Positions 38,623 through 45,826 of a DNA stretch of 64,000 nt are shown here, piece by piece. Source of the DNA: Pseudomonas putida (GTDB lineage Bacteria; Pseudomonadota; Gammaproteobacteria; Pseudomonadales; Pseudomonadaceae). The notes beneath the pieces were generated by a model, which ran no database searches, was not told where the DNA came from, and saw nothing but the letters and a program-made list of their open reading frames with translations. Numbering within the stretch: position 1 is the first letter of the stretch; each line of letters begins with the position of its first letter. The stretch spans positions 4,455,501-4,519,500 of the forward strand of contig NZ_CP018846.1 of assembly GCF_002025705.1 (NCBI RefSeq), given 5' to 3'. The translations under genes were made by a program, and so were the position numbers.

Positions 38623-38833
38623 ACAGGCCCTGCTGGAGCTGATGGAGTGGGCCGGGATCGAGGAACAGGGCGAGGCGATGACGCTGATGATTCATCACCT
38701 GCATAGCTTGGGCCCAGGCGGTGCGCTGCCGCTTCTGACACCTCCGCGCCACGAAATCACGGTATCGCAGGCTGTGGCGCGGAAGCTTGAACTTGCATAT
38801 CTGCGCGAGGCAAATCGGCCAATGCCAGAGTGA
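38525..38833 (+). CDS. Small helical early protein
   Basis: The 102-residue product (MAMDQAERDRRRREKAERLQEEDLRLKVRPRTKQALLELMEWAGIEEQGEAMTLMIHHLHSLG) starts with a charged coiled coil followed by a compact helical region resembling a ribbon-helix-helix or toxin-antitoxin-like fold (LRLKVRPRTKQALLELMEWAGIEEQGEAMTLMIHHL). GGGAGG lies about eight bases before ATG 38525. It is the last gene of the first early block. Confidence 0.68.
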   Translation: MAMDQAERDRRRREKAERLQEEDLRLKVRPRTKQALLELMEWAGIEEQGEAMTLMIHHLHSLGPGGALPLLTPPRHEITVSQAVARKLELAYLREANRPMPE

Positions 38834-38837
38834 GAGC

Positions 38838-39419
38838 TTATACGTAAGATCTCAGCTTCTGCTCTGACAAAGGTCCGCCAGTGATACGGCGACACAAGGC
38901 GTCCATGGCATGCTCGCACTCGTCCAGGCGTTTAGTGCCGTATGAATGCAGCCCCGTGACGAAGTGCTTGATTTCTTCGTCCTCTGAGAAGTTGATGAAG
39001 TGGTCTCGGACATGCTTCGCCTCTGCAAGCTTTTCATATACCGCACTGACGGCAGTGAACAGATCTTTGTCGGTCTCGGCAAGGCCTACGTACAGCTTTT
39101 CAAAGACCGCTGTATGCACTGGCCACAGAGGATTGGACTCCGGTAGCGTCTTATTGTGGAAACGAATCTTCTCGCTACCCGCAGATGATTTGTAGTACGA
39201 AATCCCAGTGAAGCCAGGATCGCCAATCAGCTTACACATGTCCTTTAGAGAGGAGATGGTCCAGGCATTCTTCCGAAGCTCCTCCAAAATCAGCTGCTTG
39301 TAGGCGGTAACTTTTCGGCTTCGCTCGTTCCGACGTTTAAAATACTCGATGGTCTCCTTCGCAATGAAAATCGTGAAGGCTGCGACCACCGTCACTGGAA
39401 GAATGTTCTCTAGGCTCAA
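38838..39419 (-). CDS. Membrane-anchored hypothetical protein (accessory)
   Basis: This 193-residue protein has an N-terminal membrane helix (LPVTVVAAFTIFIAKETIEYF), a basic cytoplasmic stretch (KRRNERSRK) and a helical globular domain (YKQLILEELRKNAWTISSLKDMCKLIG, then AVFEKLYVGLAETDKDLFTAVSAVYEKLAEAKHVRDHFINFSEDEEIKHF). It is minus-strand, AT-richer than its neighbours and separates two blocks of the early operon, so it looks like an accessory insertion. Its layout resembles the proteins at 42085 and 44848. Function is unknown; phage exclusion is possible. Confidence 0.72.
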   Translation of the reverse strand: MSLENILPVTVVAAFTIFIAKETIEYFKRRNERSRKVTAYKQLILEELRKNAWTISSLKDMCKLIGDPGFTGISYYKSSAGSEKIRFHNKTLPESNPLWPVHTAVFEKLYVGLAETDKDLFTAVSAVYEKLAEAKHVRDHFINFSEDEEIKHFVTGLHSYGTKRLDECEHAMDALCRRITGGPLSEQKLRSYV

Positions 39420-39521
39420 TTCGTTAGCTCACTTTGCGTTACCGGCCAGGCGCCGGGCAATCGTATAACCCACCTCCAAACAAATATCCACCATGCCGCA
39501 TCCGGCCACGGAGGGCGGCGC

Positions 39522-39905
39522 TCACTCGGTGTTGATCTGCACGTCAGGTACAGACTTCATTGTCGGGCGAGTCAACTCCGGATCGCTTGAGTCAAGGCAG
39601 CGGAACTGTATTTCTGCATTTGCAGGGATGCTATTGACGTATCTGTTGCTGCCGGAGCCCGGAACACCATCCCGGGATTGGTCTCTCACCGGCATTAGCT
39701 GCTTTCCCCTGGACTCGCAAAAGGCATTGGCCCTCCGGTAAAGATCAGCTTTAACAGCACTACCAGAGGTTTTGAACTGGTCTTCTTTCGTGAGCATGAA
39801 GGTGTCAAGCCCCATAGGCACAACATCTGAAAATGGCTGCGGCGATGTCAGTTCAGCACAGCCAGTAACAAGCAGTGCAATGATTGAAATCAGCAAAGGC
39901 CGCAT
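39522..39905 (-). CDS. Lipoprotein of unknown function
   Basis: The 127-residue protein has a lipoprotein signal with lipobox LVTGC (Cys 16) and a mature region with MGLDTFMLTKEDQFKTSGSAVKADLYRRANAFCESRGKQLMPV, typical of small Pseudomonas outer-membrane lipoproteins. It is a monocistronic minus-strand gene between early blocks, thus a possible lysogenic conversion gene altering the envelope. Its partner and role are unknown. 39906-40007 holds no further gene. Confidence 0.78.
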   Translation of the reverse strand: MRPLLISIIALLVTGCAELTSPQPFSDVVPMGLDTFMLTKEDQFKTSGSAVKADLYRRANAFCESRGKQLMPVRDQSRDGVPGSGSNRYVNSIPANAEIQFRCLDSSDPELTRPTMKSVPDVQINTE

Positions 39906-40007
39906 TTGTGCTCTCCCAACCTAAGTGATAGCGAACCGTAGAACTATAGCTCCGCTGCTTAGGTTCGCGCAGCCTGACCCTCCGGCGCTGCCCGCCAGCG
40001 CCTTCCC

Positions 40008-40187
40008 CTATTCAACGACCGGGTCGGCGCCAAGGCCTTTCCGGTAGCGCGCAATCGCAATGATCTGGCGCAGGCCGATGACCAGTTCCTTCTTCAGGTG
40101 GTCATCCGGCAGGCCGATCTTTTTCAGCATCGCCTGTGCTTCTTCCTCGATCGAGGCAAGGGCCTCGCTATCGCTTTTCAGTGTCAT
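40008..40187 (-). CDS. Small phage protein
   Basis: This 59-residue helical protein (MTLKSDSEALASIEEEAQAMLKKIGLPDDHLKKELVIGLRQIIAIARYRKGLGADPVVE) starts at ATG 40187 with GGAGG five bases upstream. A GTG four codons earlier is less likely. Nothing in it indicates a function. It lies opposite the DUF2786 gene. Confidence 0.6.
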   Translation of the reverse strand: MTLKSDSEALASIEEEAQAMLKKIGLPDDHLKKELVIGLRQIIAIARYRKGLGADPVVE

Positions 40188-40321
40188 GGCGACCTCCACC
40201 AGGTCGAGTCAGCCATGAATTGATAGCTCACCAGAACAGCGCGCGCCAACTGCGGCGCCTACCCCTATTCAACGATAACGCCTCCCCGGCGAGGGCGGCG
40301 CCTGCACGCAAGGATCACAAC

Positions 40322-41101
40322 ATGACCGAACAACAGCACGACGAGAGCAAGCTCGAGCGGGTCATCCGCAAGATAAAGCGCTGCCTGGCCCTGTCCAAAA
40401 GCTCGAACGAGAACGAGGCGGCCACGGCAATGCGCCAGGCCCAAGCGCTGATGCGCGAGTATCGACTCACCGAGCTGGATGTGCGCCTGAGCGATGTGGA
40501 CGAGGTGCAGTCGGAGAAGTCCAGGGCGAACCGCCGGCCAACCTGGGATCGGCAGCTTAGCGGGATCGTGGCCAGAGTGTTTGGTTGCCGACCTCTCTCG
40601 TATCGCCACTGGTGCGACACCTCCGGGCGCATGGTGGAGCGGGCCTTGTTTGTCGGCGTCACACCAGCACCCCAGATCGCGATGTACGCCTACGAAACCC
40701 TGCTTGCCAAGCTGACGCAGGCCCGGCGCGACTATGTGGCACGGGTACGATGCGGCAAGAGCCGCAGCGCCTACTCGCCAGAGACTGCCGGCGACCACTT
40801 CGCAATCGCGTGGGTTTCAGTGGTGCACGGCAAGATCCATGAGCTGGTGCCTCGCGGCGAGGAAGATCAGGCCCTAGAACAGCGCTCCAATGGTCGCGAC
40901 CTCGTCGCCGTGGAGAGCCAGGACAATGCACTGATTGAGCAGTACCTGGCCGGCAAGGAGATCGGCAAGCAACGCAAGGCTCGCCCGATTGAACTCGACA
41001 TGGCCGCCCAGATTGCAGGGATGCTTGCCGGTCAGAAGGTCAAATTGAATCCCGGCCTGGCTACAGGCGCAGAAACACAGCTGCAACTGACTGGCGCGTG
41101 A
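40322..41101 (+). CDS. DUF2786 domain protein
   Basis: The 259-residue protein begins with a DUF2786-type region (ERVIRKIKRCLALSKSSNENEAATAMRQAQALMREYRLTELDV, about 13-55). A metal-binding-like second domain follows (RRPTWDRQLSGIVARVFGCRPLSYRHW, then EIAMYAYETLLAKLTQARRDYVAR). Such proteins are frequent in phages, beside recombination or modification genes, but have no proven function. It is followed 10 bases later by the DNA methyltransferase. ATG 40322 is chosen because the domain begins there; the frame is open much further upstream. Confidence 0.82.
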   Translation: MTEQQHDESKLERVIRKIKRCLALSKSSNENEAATAMRQAQALMREYRLTELDVRLSDVDEVQSEKSRANRRPTWDRQLSGIVARVFGCRPLSYRHWCDTSGRMVERALFVGVTPAPQIAMYAYETLLAKLTQARRDYVARVRCGKSRSAYSPETAGDHFAIAWVSVVHGKIHELVPRGEEDQALEQRSNGRDLVAVESQDNALIEQYLAGKEIGKQRKARPIELDMAAQIAGMLAGQKVKLNPGLATGAETQLQLTGA

Positions 41102-41110
41102 GACTTCAGC

Positions 41111-42034
41111 ATGACAACAGCTATCGACTTGTTCGCCGGCCTCGGCGGATGGAGCACCGGCGCGCGCGCCGCAGGCGTCCAGGTTCTCTGGGCGGCAAAT
41201 CACTGGCCGGTGGCCGTTGAATGGCACAGCGCCAACCACCCCGACACGCAACACGTCTGCCAGGACTTGCACCAAGCTCGCTGGGAGCAGGTGCCTGCAC
41301 ATGACATCCTGCTGGCCTCGCCCTGCTGCCAAGGTCACACGAAGGCTCGCGGAAAGAAGTCTGGCAACCCTCAGCACGACGCTTCGCGCTCGACGGCATG
41401 GGCGCCGGTATCGGCTCTGGAGTTCCACCGACCACATGCGGCAGTGATCGAGAACGTGCCGGAGTTCACCGACTGGGTGCTCTACCCTGCCTGGCTGCAG
41501 GCGGTCCAGGCGCTGGGATATCAGGCCGCTCCGCACATCGTGGACTGCGCCGACCTTGGCGTGCCGCAGCACCGGGTGCGACTGTTCATGGTGCTGACTC
41601 GCAGCAAGGCCCCGCTGATGCTTCAGCTGCCGCAGGAACGACATGTGCCGGCCGCCAGTTTCCTCGACTTCGACGCCGGGCGCTGGTCGCCAATCGAGAA
41701 GCCAGGCCGGGCTCAAGCCACCCTCGACCGGGTGCGCAACGGGCGCCAGCGCTTCGGCGACCGCTTCATCATGCCCTACTACGGTAAGGGCTCTGGCACC
41801 ACCGGCCGCGACATCAACCGGCCGATCGGCACCATCACCACCCTGGACCGCTGGGCCCTGGTCGACGGCGACCGCATGCGGATGCTCAGCGCCAGCGAGG
41901 CCCTGGCCGCCATGTCGTTCCCGGCCGACACCCTGCGCCCCGACAACCACCGGCTGACCATGCACATGGCCGGCAATGCGGTACCACCATTGGCCGGACA
42001 GCGCGTTATCGAGGCGCTAATGAAAGCCGCCTGA
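41111..42034 (+). CDS. DNA cytosine-5 methyltransferase
   Basis: This 307-residue enzyme has the C5 methyltransferase motifs: I IDLFAGLGGWSTG (SAM), IV SPCCQGHT with catalytic Cys73, VI VIENVPEF (E114-N115-V116), VIII QHRVRLF, and X GNAVPPL. Motif IV has PCCQ instead of the usual PPCQ. It adds a methyl group at C5 of cytosine in a short DNA site. No restriction enzyme gene lies nearby, so it may protect phage DNA against host restriction or change gene expression. The target recognition region is short (about 180-240). Confidence 0.92.
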   Translation: MTTAIDLFAGLGGWSTGARAAGVQVLWAANHWPVAVEWHSANHPDTQHVCQDLHQARWEQVPAHDILLASPCCQGHTKARGKKSGNPQHDASRSTAWAPVSALEFHRPHAAVIENVPEFTDWVLYPAWLQAVQALGYQAAPHIVDCADLGVPQHRVRLFMVLTRSKAPLMLQLPQERHVPAASFLDFDAGRWSPIEKPGRAQATLDRVRNGRQRFGDRFIMPYYGKGSGTTGRDINRPIGTITTLDRWALVDGDRMRMLSASEALAAMSFPADTLRPDNHRLTMHMAGNAVPPLAGQRVIEALMKAA

Positions 42035-42084
42035 CCCCTCGGCGATGCCAGCTACTGCCTTGCCGTCACAGAACAAGTATTTAG

Positions 42085-42753
42085 TTAGACCATTTCTTTG
42101 ACGCGAACCCATTCTTTTTTAAGAATCACTTGAGACACTTTGATAATAGCTTCGACATGATCGATTATACGTTTATTGTCGTAAGCATCACTTATTAACC
42201 GGTCGATGTAACCCTGCAGTTCTTGCGACTCTGGCTCCGCAGGGTTTAAGTGCAGTTGAATATTCGAAACATGAAACCTAGCCTTCGCCACAAAAGCATA
42301 GAACTTATCCGCCTTAGATCTATGTTCACGCCATGAGTCCTGAAGTTGCTCCGTACTCTCACCCCGAATCTTCGGATCTCTCACATCGTAAGCCAAGCCA
42401 TGAATTTCATGCGCCACCGAGAGAAGGTGAGCGATCTCGCTGCGAAGACTATTGATCCACTCCTGCCGACTGGTCTTCAATGCATTTGATTTTGATATTT
42501 TCTCTTGGCTTTCTATTTGATCCGAAAGACTCTTCGCCTGACTATCAAGGCTCAGCCGTAGAAGCTCGCGCTGTACTTCTGAATTTTTATCAGCATTCCG
42601 CATTGCCAGCCAGGTACCTAAAGCAAATACCACCATAGTCACTAGAAAACCCAAGAAGGTTGTCAAGTCAAATCCCGTATCGATAGCTAGCTTTGGTAGC
42701 TCCTCAACATACACCACTGAAGTTTCGTACTTCACGACACTCTCCTTGAGCAA
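42085..42753 (-). CDS. Membrane-anchored helical protein (accessory)
   Basis: This 222-residue protein has one membrane helix at about 31-52 (FLGFLVTMVVFALGTWLAMR) and a long cytoplasmic helical region (EVQRELLRLSLDSQAKSLSDQIESQEKISKSN, then a region with SEIAHLLSVAHEIHGLAYDV and YIDRLISDAYDNKRIIDHVEAIIKVSQVIL). Codon use is AT-rich and it is minus-strand between plus-strand phage genes, both signs of an inserted accessory gene. It resembles small membrane-bound exclusion or sensor proteins in layout, without a recognised family. Confidence 0.72.
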   Translation of the reverse strand: MLKESVVKYETSVVYVEELPKLAIDTGFDLTTFLGFLVTMVVFALGTWLAMRNADKNSEVQRELLRLSLDSQAKSLSDQIESQEKISKSNALKTSRQEWINSLRSEIAHLLSVAHEIHGLAYDVRDPKIRGESTEQLQDSWREHRSKADKFYAFVAKARFHVSNIQLHLNPAEPESQELQGYIDRLISDAYDNKRIIDHVEAIIKVSQVILKKEWVRVKEMV

Positions 42754-42792
42754 TCCGAGTTCAGCACAGAATCATACTTCCGAGGTGTGTCC

Positions 42793-43515
42793 ATGCCCAC
42801 AGAAAACCGATCCAGCAACACCGAGATGGTCAGCGTACCCGAAGGCTACATGCTGGTAGAGCGCAGCATCTGGACAGAGCAGCAGGTCGAGGCCGCTACA
42901 GCGTGCATCACGCGCCTAAGGGGCGTGCACGGCATGCGCGACCGCGACTTGGCGATGGCCGCCATAGATGCCGCCCAGTGCAAAGCGCCCGATATCGCCC
43001 TGGCCGACATTCTTCCAGCCCCGCAGCCCCACCCCGAGCCTATAGCCTGGATGGTTGGTACTGCCTTCTGGTGGACCAAAGAAGAGGCAGAGAGGGATGC
43101 GGCGGCGACTGGGCTGCCGATTGTTGGCATGGGGCCGATGGACGGCGCAGCACTTTCCGGGGCGCATGCGCTGCTACGTGAGGTGCTCGAGTTCATCGAC
43201 GATGGCGTGGGCCGCAGTGACGCCGAATGGCAGCTGATCCAGAAGGTGCGAGTTGCTCTATCCGCCAGCGCAGAACCGAGCGAGCCGATCGCCTGGCATG
43301 TCGGCGGCAATGGCTATGACCGGATCTGCTTCGAGAAACCAGCGGATCTACCTGGTCACCCGTGCATCCAGGCCATTCATGACCAGCGCCAGCTGATCAA
43401 CCTGCTCAAGCGCTACGACCTGCGCGACGAGGATGTGCCGCCAGATGATCGCGCCCACGGCATCCCCGGCACGTCCTTTCAGCGCCTTAACGCACTGGCC
43501 AATCAAGGCGAATGA
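42793..43515 (+). CDS. Early phage protein
   Basis: The 240-residue protein (MPTENRSSNTEMVSVPEGYMLVERSIWTEQQVEAATACITRLRG) has two PIAWxVG segments (PEPIAWMVGTAFWWTKEEAERD and SEPIAWHVGGNGYDRICFEKPAD), an internal repeat that recalls short domains in Pseudomonas phage proteins. GAGG lies seven bases before ATG 42793. Its function is unknown. Confidence 0.72.
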   Translation: MPTENRSSNTEMVSVPEGYMLVERSIWTEQQVEAATACITRLRGVHGMRDRDLAMAAIDAAQCKAPDIALADILPAPQPHPEPIAWMVGTAFWWTKEEAERDAAATGLPIVGMGPMDGAALSGAHALLREVLEFIDDGVGRSDAEWQLIQKVRVALSASAEPSEPIAWHVGGNGYDRICFEKPADLPGHPCIQAIHDQRQLINLLKRYDLRDEDVPPDDRAHGIPGTSFQRLNALANQGE

Positions 43516-43599
43516 CCACAGGAGTACAAATGTACTCCGACCAGCTGTAACCCCTCTCCCCTCTATTCACTGCCGCGATATGGCGGCCAAGGAACGACC

Positions 43600-44010
43600 G
43601 TGCCCGAAAAAATTGAGCTGGACCTCGACGCGATCGAGGCGGCGGCCAAGGCTGCTACACCGCAAGACTTCGACAGCGCCCAGGTCGCCGATACCGAAGA
43701 AGGCTGGATCGAATGCCCCGGGTGCGGCGGTGAAGGCTCCGTCGAACTGACTGCCGACTACCTGAACTACGACGGCCAGGCCCTGGGTGTCCAGTTCTAC
43801 GGGATCGGCGATCCACACGTCCATGCAGAGGCTCACTACCGGGAGGCCCGACCTGCCGTCGTTGTCGCGATGGTCGAAGAAATCCGCAATCTGCGCCGCG
43901 CCCTCGGCGGCATGCTGTTCGCCTTCGACGACGGCGTAGGCGAAGACTGGTCGCAGGGCGTGCTCGATTACGCCCGCCAGGTTGTCCCGGCAGTCGAGTT
44001 CAAACCATGA
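43600..44010 (+). CDS. Early phage protein with zinc-like motif
   Basis: The 136-residue acidic protein (MPEKIELDLDAIEAAAKAATPQDFDSAQVADTEEGWIECPGCGGEGSVEL) contains CPGCGGEG at about 40-46, a DnaJ-type zinc half-knuckle. It ends with RRALGGMLFAFDDGVGEDWSQGVLDYARQVV. AAGGA lies about eight bases before GTG 43600. The first start overlaps no other gene, and its stop overlaps the next start as ATGA. Function is unknown; similar proteins occur in Pseudomonas siphophages. Confidence 0.72.
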   Translation: MPEKIELDLDAIEAAAKAATPQDFDSAQVADTEEGWIECPGCGGEGSVELTADYLNYDGQALGVQFYGIGDPHVHAEAHYREARPAVVVAMVEEIRNLRRALGGMLFAFDDGVGEDWSQGVLDYARQVVPAVEFKP

Positions 44011-44258
44011 GCCGCCTCGCCCTCTGCCTCCTGCTACTGGCCACCGGCGCCAGCGCAACCGATAACGTCATCGACGTGCAGCACGACAGCCAGCGAGGCG
44101 TCACCTGCTACCTGCTCAATGAGGTCGGCATCAGCTGCATCCCCGACAGCCAGCTGCAGGCCAGCAACCAGCGCCAGCTCTCCCCGCACGAAACCCAACC
44201 CGAACCTACACCCGCTCTGGCGCCTGGGCGCTGGATTGATGAGAGGTATGAGCTGTGA
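44007..44258 (+). CDS. Small secreted/periplasmic protein
   Basis: The 83-residue protein has a signal peptide (MSRLALCLLLLATGASA, cleavage expected after ASA) and a mature region with two cysteines (VTCYLLNEVGISCIP), probably a disulfide. It ends in a proline-rich, charged tail. It starts 4 bases inside the upstream gene (ATGA) and overlaps the next gene as GTGA. Small periplasmic proteins of this kind occur in Pseudomonas phages; the function is unknown. Confidence 0.72.
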   Translation: MSRLALCLLLLATGASATDNVIDVQHDSQRGVTCYLLNEVGISCIPDSQLQASNQRQLSPHETQPEPTPALAPGRWIDERYEL

Positions 44259-44593
44259 ACACTGATCGAATCCGCATAGGCGATCTGTCCGAACCCGTCC
44301 CTAAAACCTCCGTCGACTTCCTGCAGGCAGCGATCGACGTGCAGGCTGAGCGCGGCAAGCAGTACGACGCCCCTGGCGGCGAGCGCAGCATGGGTCGCAC
44401 CGTCCAGGCATTCAACGCCATCACCGGCCGCGACCTCACCGAGGCCGAAGGGTGGCTGCTGCTCCAAGTGCTGAAGGATGTGCGACAGTGGCAGAACCCC
44501 GACAAGTTCCACGAGGACAGCGCGCTCGACGGGGTGGCGTACTCCTCGCTGAAGGCTGAAGCCCTGGCCGCAGGAGACAAACCATGTTCATGA
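44255..44593 (+). CDS. DUF6378-like phage protein
   Basis: This 112-residue product (MNTDRIRIGDLSEPVPKTSVDFLQAAIDVQAERGKQYDAPGGERSMGRTVQAFNAITGRDLTEAEGWLLLQVLKDVRQWQNPDKFHEDSALDGVAYSSLKAEAL) matches a common phage domain (DUF6378 type) by the VDFLQAAIDVQAERGKQYD and GRDLTEAEGWLLLQVLKD-R motifs. The alpha-helical core resembles MazG-like NTP pyrophosphohydrolases (DxxxR-G-Q-YD), although the metal-binding residues are not obvious. GTG 44255 overlaps the upstream stop. Confidence 0.75.
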   Translation: MNTDRIRIGDLSEPVPKTSVDFLQAAIDVQAERGKQYDAPGGERSMGRTVQAFNAITGRDLTEAEGWLLLQVLKDVRQWQNPDKFHEDSALDGVAYSSLKAEALAAGDKPCS

Positions 44594-44775
44594 CCCCGGA
44601 TGAGGTAGCCGACATGACGGGCTACCTCCGCCCAAAGGACCAGGTCCGCTGGCTGAAGGATGAGAAGTTTGGATTCGTGATTGGCGCCGACGGTAAGCCG
44701 AAGGTGCTGCGTCAGGTCGTTTTCGCCCGCCTTGGCGGTCAAATCGAAAGGAAAGGGCCGGAGCTTAGGCTTTAA
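44584..44775 (+). CDS. DUF4224 protein, excisionase-like position
   Basis: The 63-residue protein (MTPDEVADMTGYLRPKDQVRWLKDEKFGFVIGADGKPKVLRQVV) is a DUF4224 domain: a winged-helix-like fold with the pattern TPDEVADMTGYLRPKDQVRWL. Genes of this type sit just upstream of phage integrases and are candidate recombination directionality factors, although not proven. ATG at 44590 or 44584 may be the start. It overlaps the upstream gene. Confidence 0.82.
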   Translation: MFMTPDEVADMTGYLRPKDQVRWLKDEKFGFVIGADGKPKVLRQVVFARLGGQIERKGPELRL

Positions 44776-44847
44776 GGCGGCAGATGCACGACGTGAGGAG
44801 AAAAGGCGGGACGGCACTGCCGCTCGCCTGAGCGGCAAAGCCGAAGA

Positions 44848-45504
44848 TTACTTAGTTGGAATCAGAGGCTCAAGATACTTCTTGTGCGCCGGGATATCAT
44901 TTAGAGGAGGAGCCATAGGCCCCCGCTCGCACTGAGTGCCGTATACACAAGTACCCAATGGAATATGAATATAATTCTTGTAGAACTGAACCACAGCAAT
45001 TAGTAAAGCCACCAGTACCGCAAGAGATATACCACCTTTAAACCAGTGGTAATAATCATTAAGCGCAGCAATAACGCCACGCCTTGCAAAATACTCCTGA
45101 TCGCAACACATTTCTATCTGCTCAGTAACATCAGCAGCCGCGTCGCGAATCAAATATGGAGTTTCAACGTTATCTTCTGCTTTTTCATGAATCTCGATCT
45201 CTCGAAGACTCGACAGCAGAGCCGCATCAAAAATATCTTTACCGACGTGACGATTGAGATGACCGATTCTAACTTCAATCTGAGTCACCAATCCTGCGAA
45301 CGTTGACTCGGTACGGACCGAGGAAAAATCATCCTTTCCGATTTCAGACTCAACCCAATCCGCAAGATCTTCGAGCTTATCAATGATTTTGTCTTTTCGC
45401 TTGAGCGCCTCAGCACGTCGATTAGACCTATTTTGAATAAATACGGTAAACGACCAACCCAAGGCCAGTGCCAAAAGTTGCCCTGGTAAGTTCTCAAAAT
45501 TCAT
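44848..45504 (-). CDS. Membrane protein of the STAS/ATPase cassette
   Basis: The 218-residue protein has an N-terminal membrane helix (GQLLALALGWSFTVFIQ), a helical soluble middle (KDKIIDKLEDLADWVESEIGKDDFSS to DIFDAALLSSLREIEIHEKA) and a second membrane helix near 155-175 (GISLAVLVALLIAVVQFYKNYI) with a Cys-containing tail. It overlaps the DUF4325-like gene as ATGA and is the third gene of the cassette; it is AT-rich. I recognise no family. It could be an effector that acts at the membrane when the ATPase pair senses a trigger. Confidence 0.72.
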   Translation of the reverse strand: MNFENLPGQLLALALGWSFTVFIQNRSNRRAEALKRKDKIIDKLEDLADWVESEIGKDDFSSVRTESTFAGLVTQIEVRIGHLNRHVGKDIFDAALLSSLREIEIHEKAEDNVETPYLIRDAAADVTEQIEMCCDQEYFARRGVIAALNDYYHWFKGGISLAVLVALLIAVVQFYKNYIHIPLGTCVYGTQCERGPMAPPLNDIPAHKKYLEPLIPTK

Positions 45505-45824
45505 TCACAGGCCTTCCTAGCCGCTTCCAATCGATCATCGATCACCAACTCTATACTCTTAACCAGGGAATGAGTATAAGTCAGACGACTTTTAAGGTCT
45601 TGATAGGTAAATTTTTCATTGCGAATCAAGCCGCCAAAGGCTTCATCTAAAAATGATCTACCATAGCGGTTATAACCATCCAAAACGACATGTACTGCAT
45701 CATACTTACGCAGCGCAGGAGCCAACACTTTTTCACGAAAATACTGACCGCACCCATCGCCATCCTCAGGGTAGCGTCCGTAAGGCTTCTTGTTAAAGTC
45801 TTTTACCACCGTTATGGTATGCAT
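45501..45824 (-). CDS. DUF4325-type STAS-like protein
   Basis: This 107-residue protein (MHTITVVKDFNKKPYGRYPEDGDGCGQYFREKVLAPALRKYDAVHVVLDGYNRYGRSFLDEAFGGLIRNEKF) has the STAS-like DUF4325 pattern: G-R-P--DG, a VVLDGY strand and SFLDEAFGGLI. STAS domains act as switch partners of GHKL-type kinases in partner-switching pathways such as SpoIIAA/SpoIIAB. It lies 2 bases after the ATPase gene and overlaps the membrane gene. It may be the switch subunit; whether it is phosphorylated is unknown. Confidence 0.82.
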   Translation of the reverse strand: MHTITVVKDFNKKPYGRYPEDGDGCGQYFREKVLAPALRKYDAVHVVLDGYNRYGRSFLDEAFGGLIRNEKFTYQDLKSRLTYTHSLVKSIELVIDDRLEAARKACE

Positions 45825-45826
45825 AA

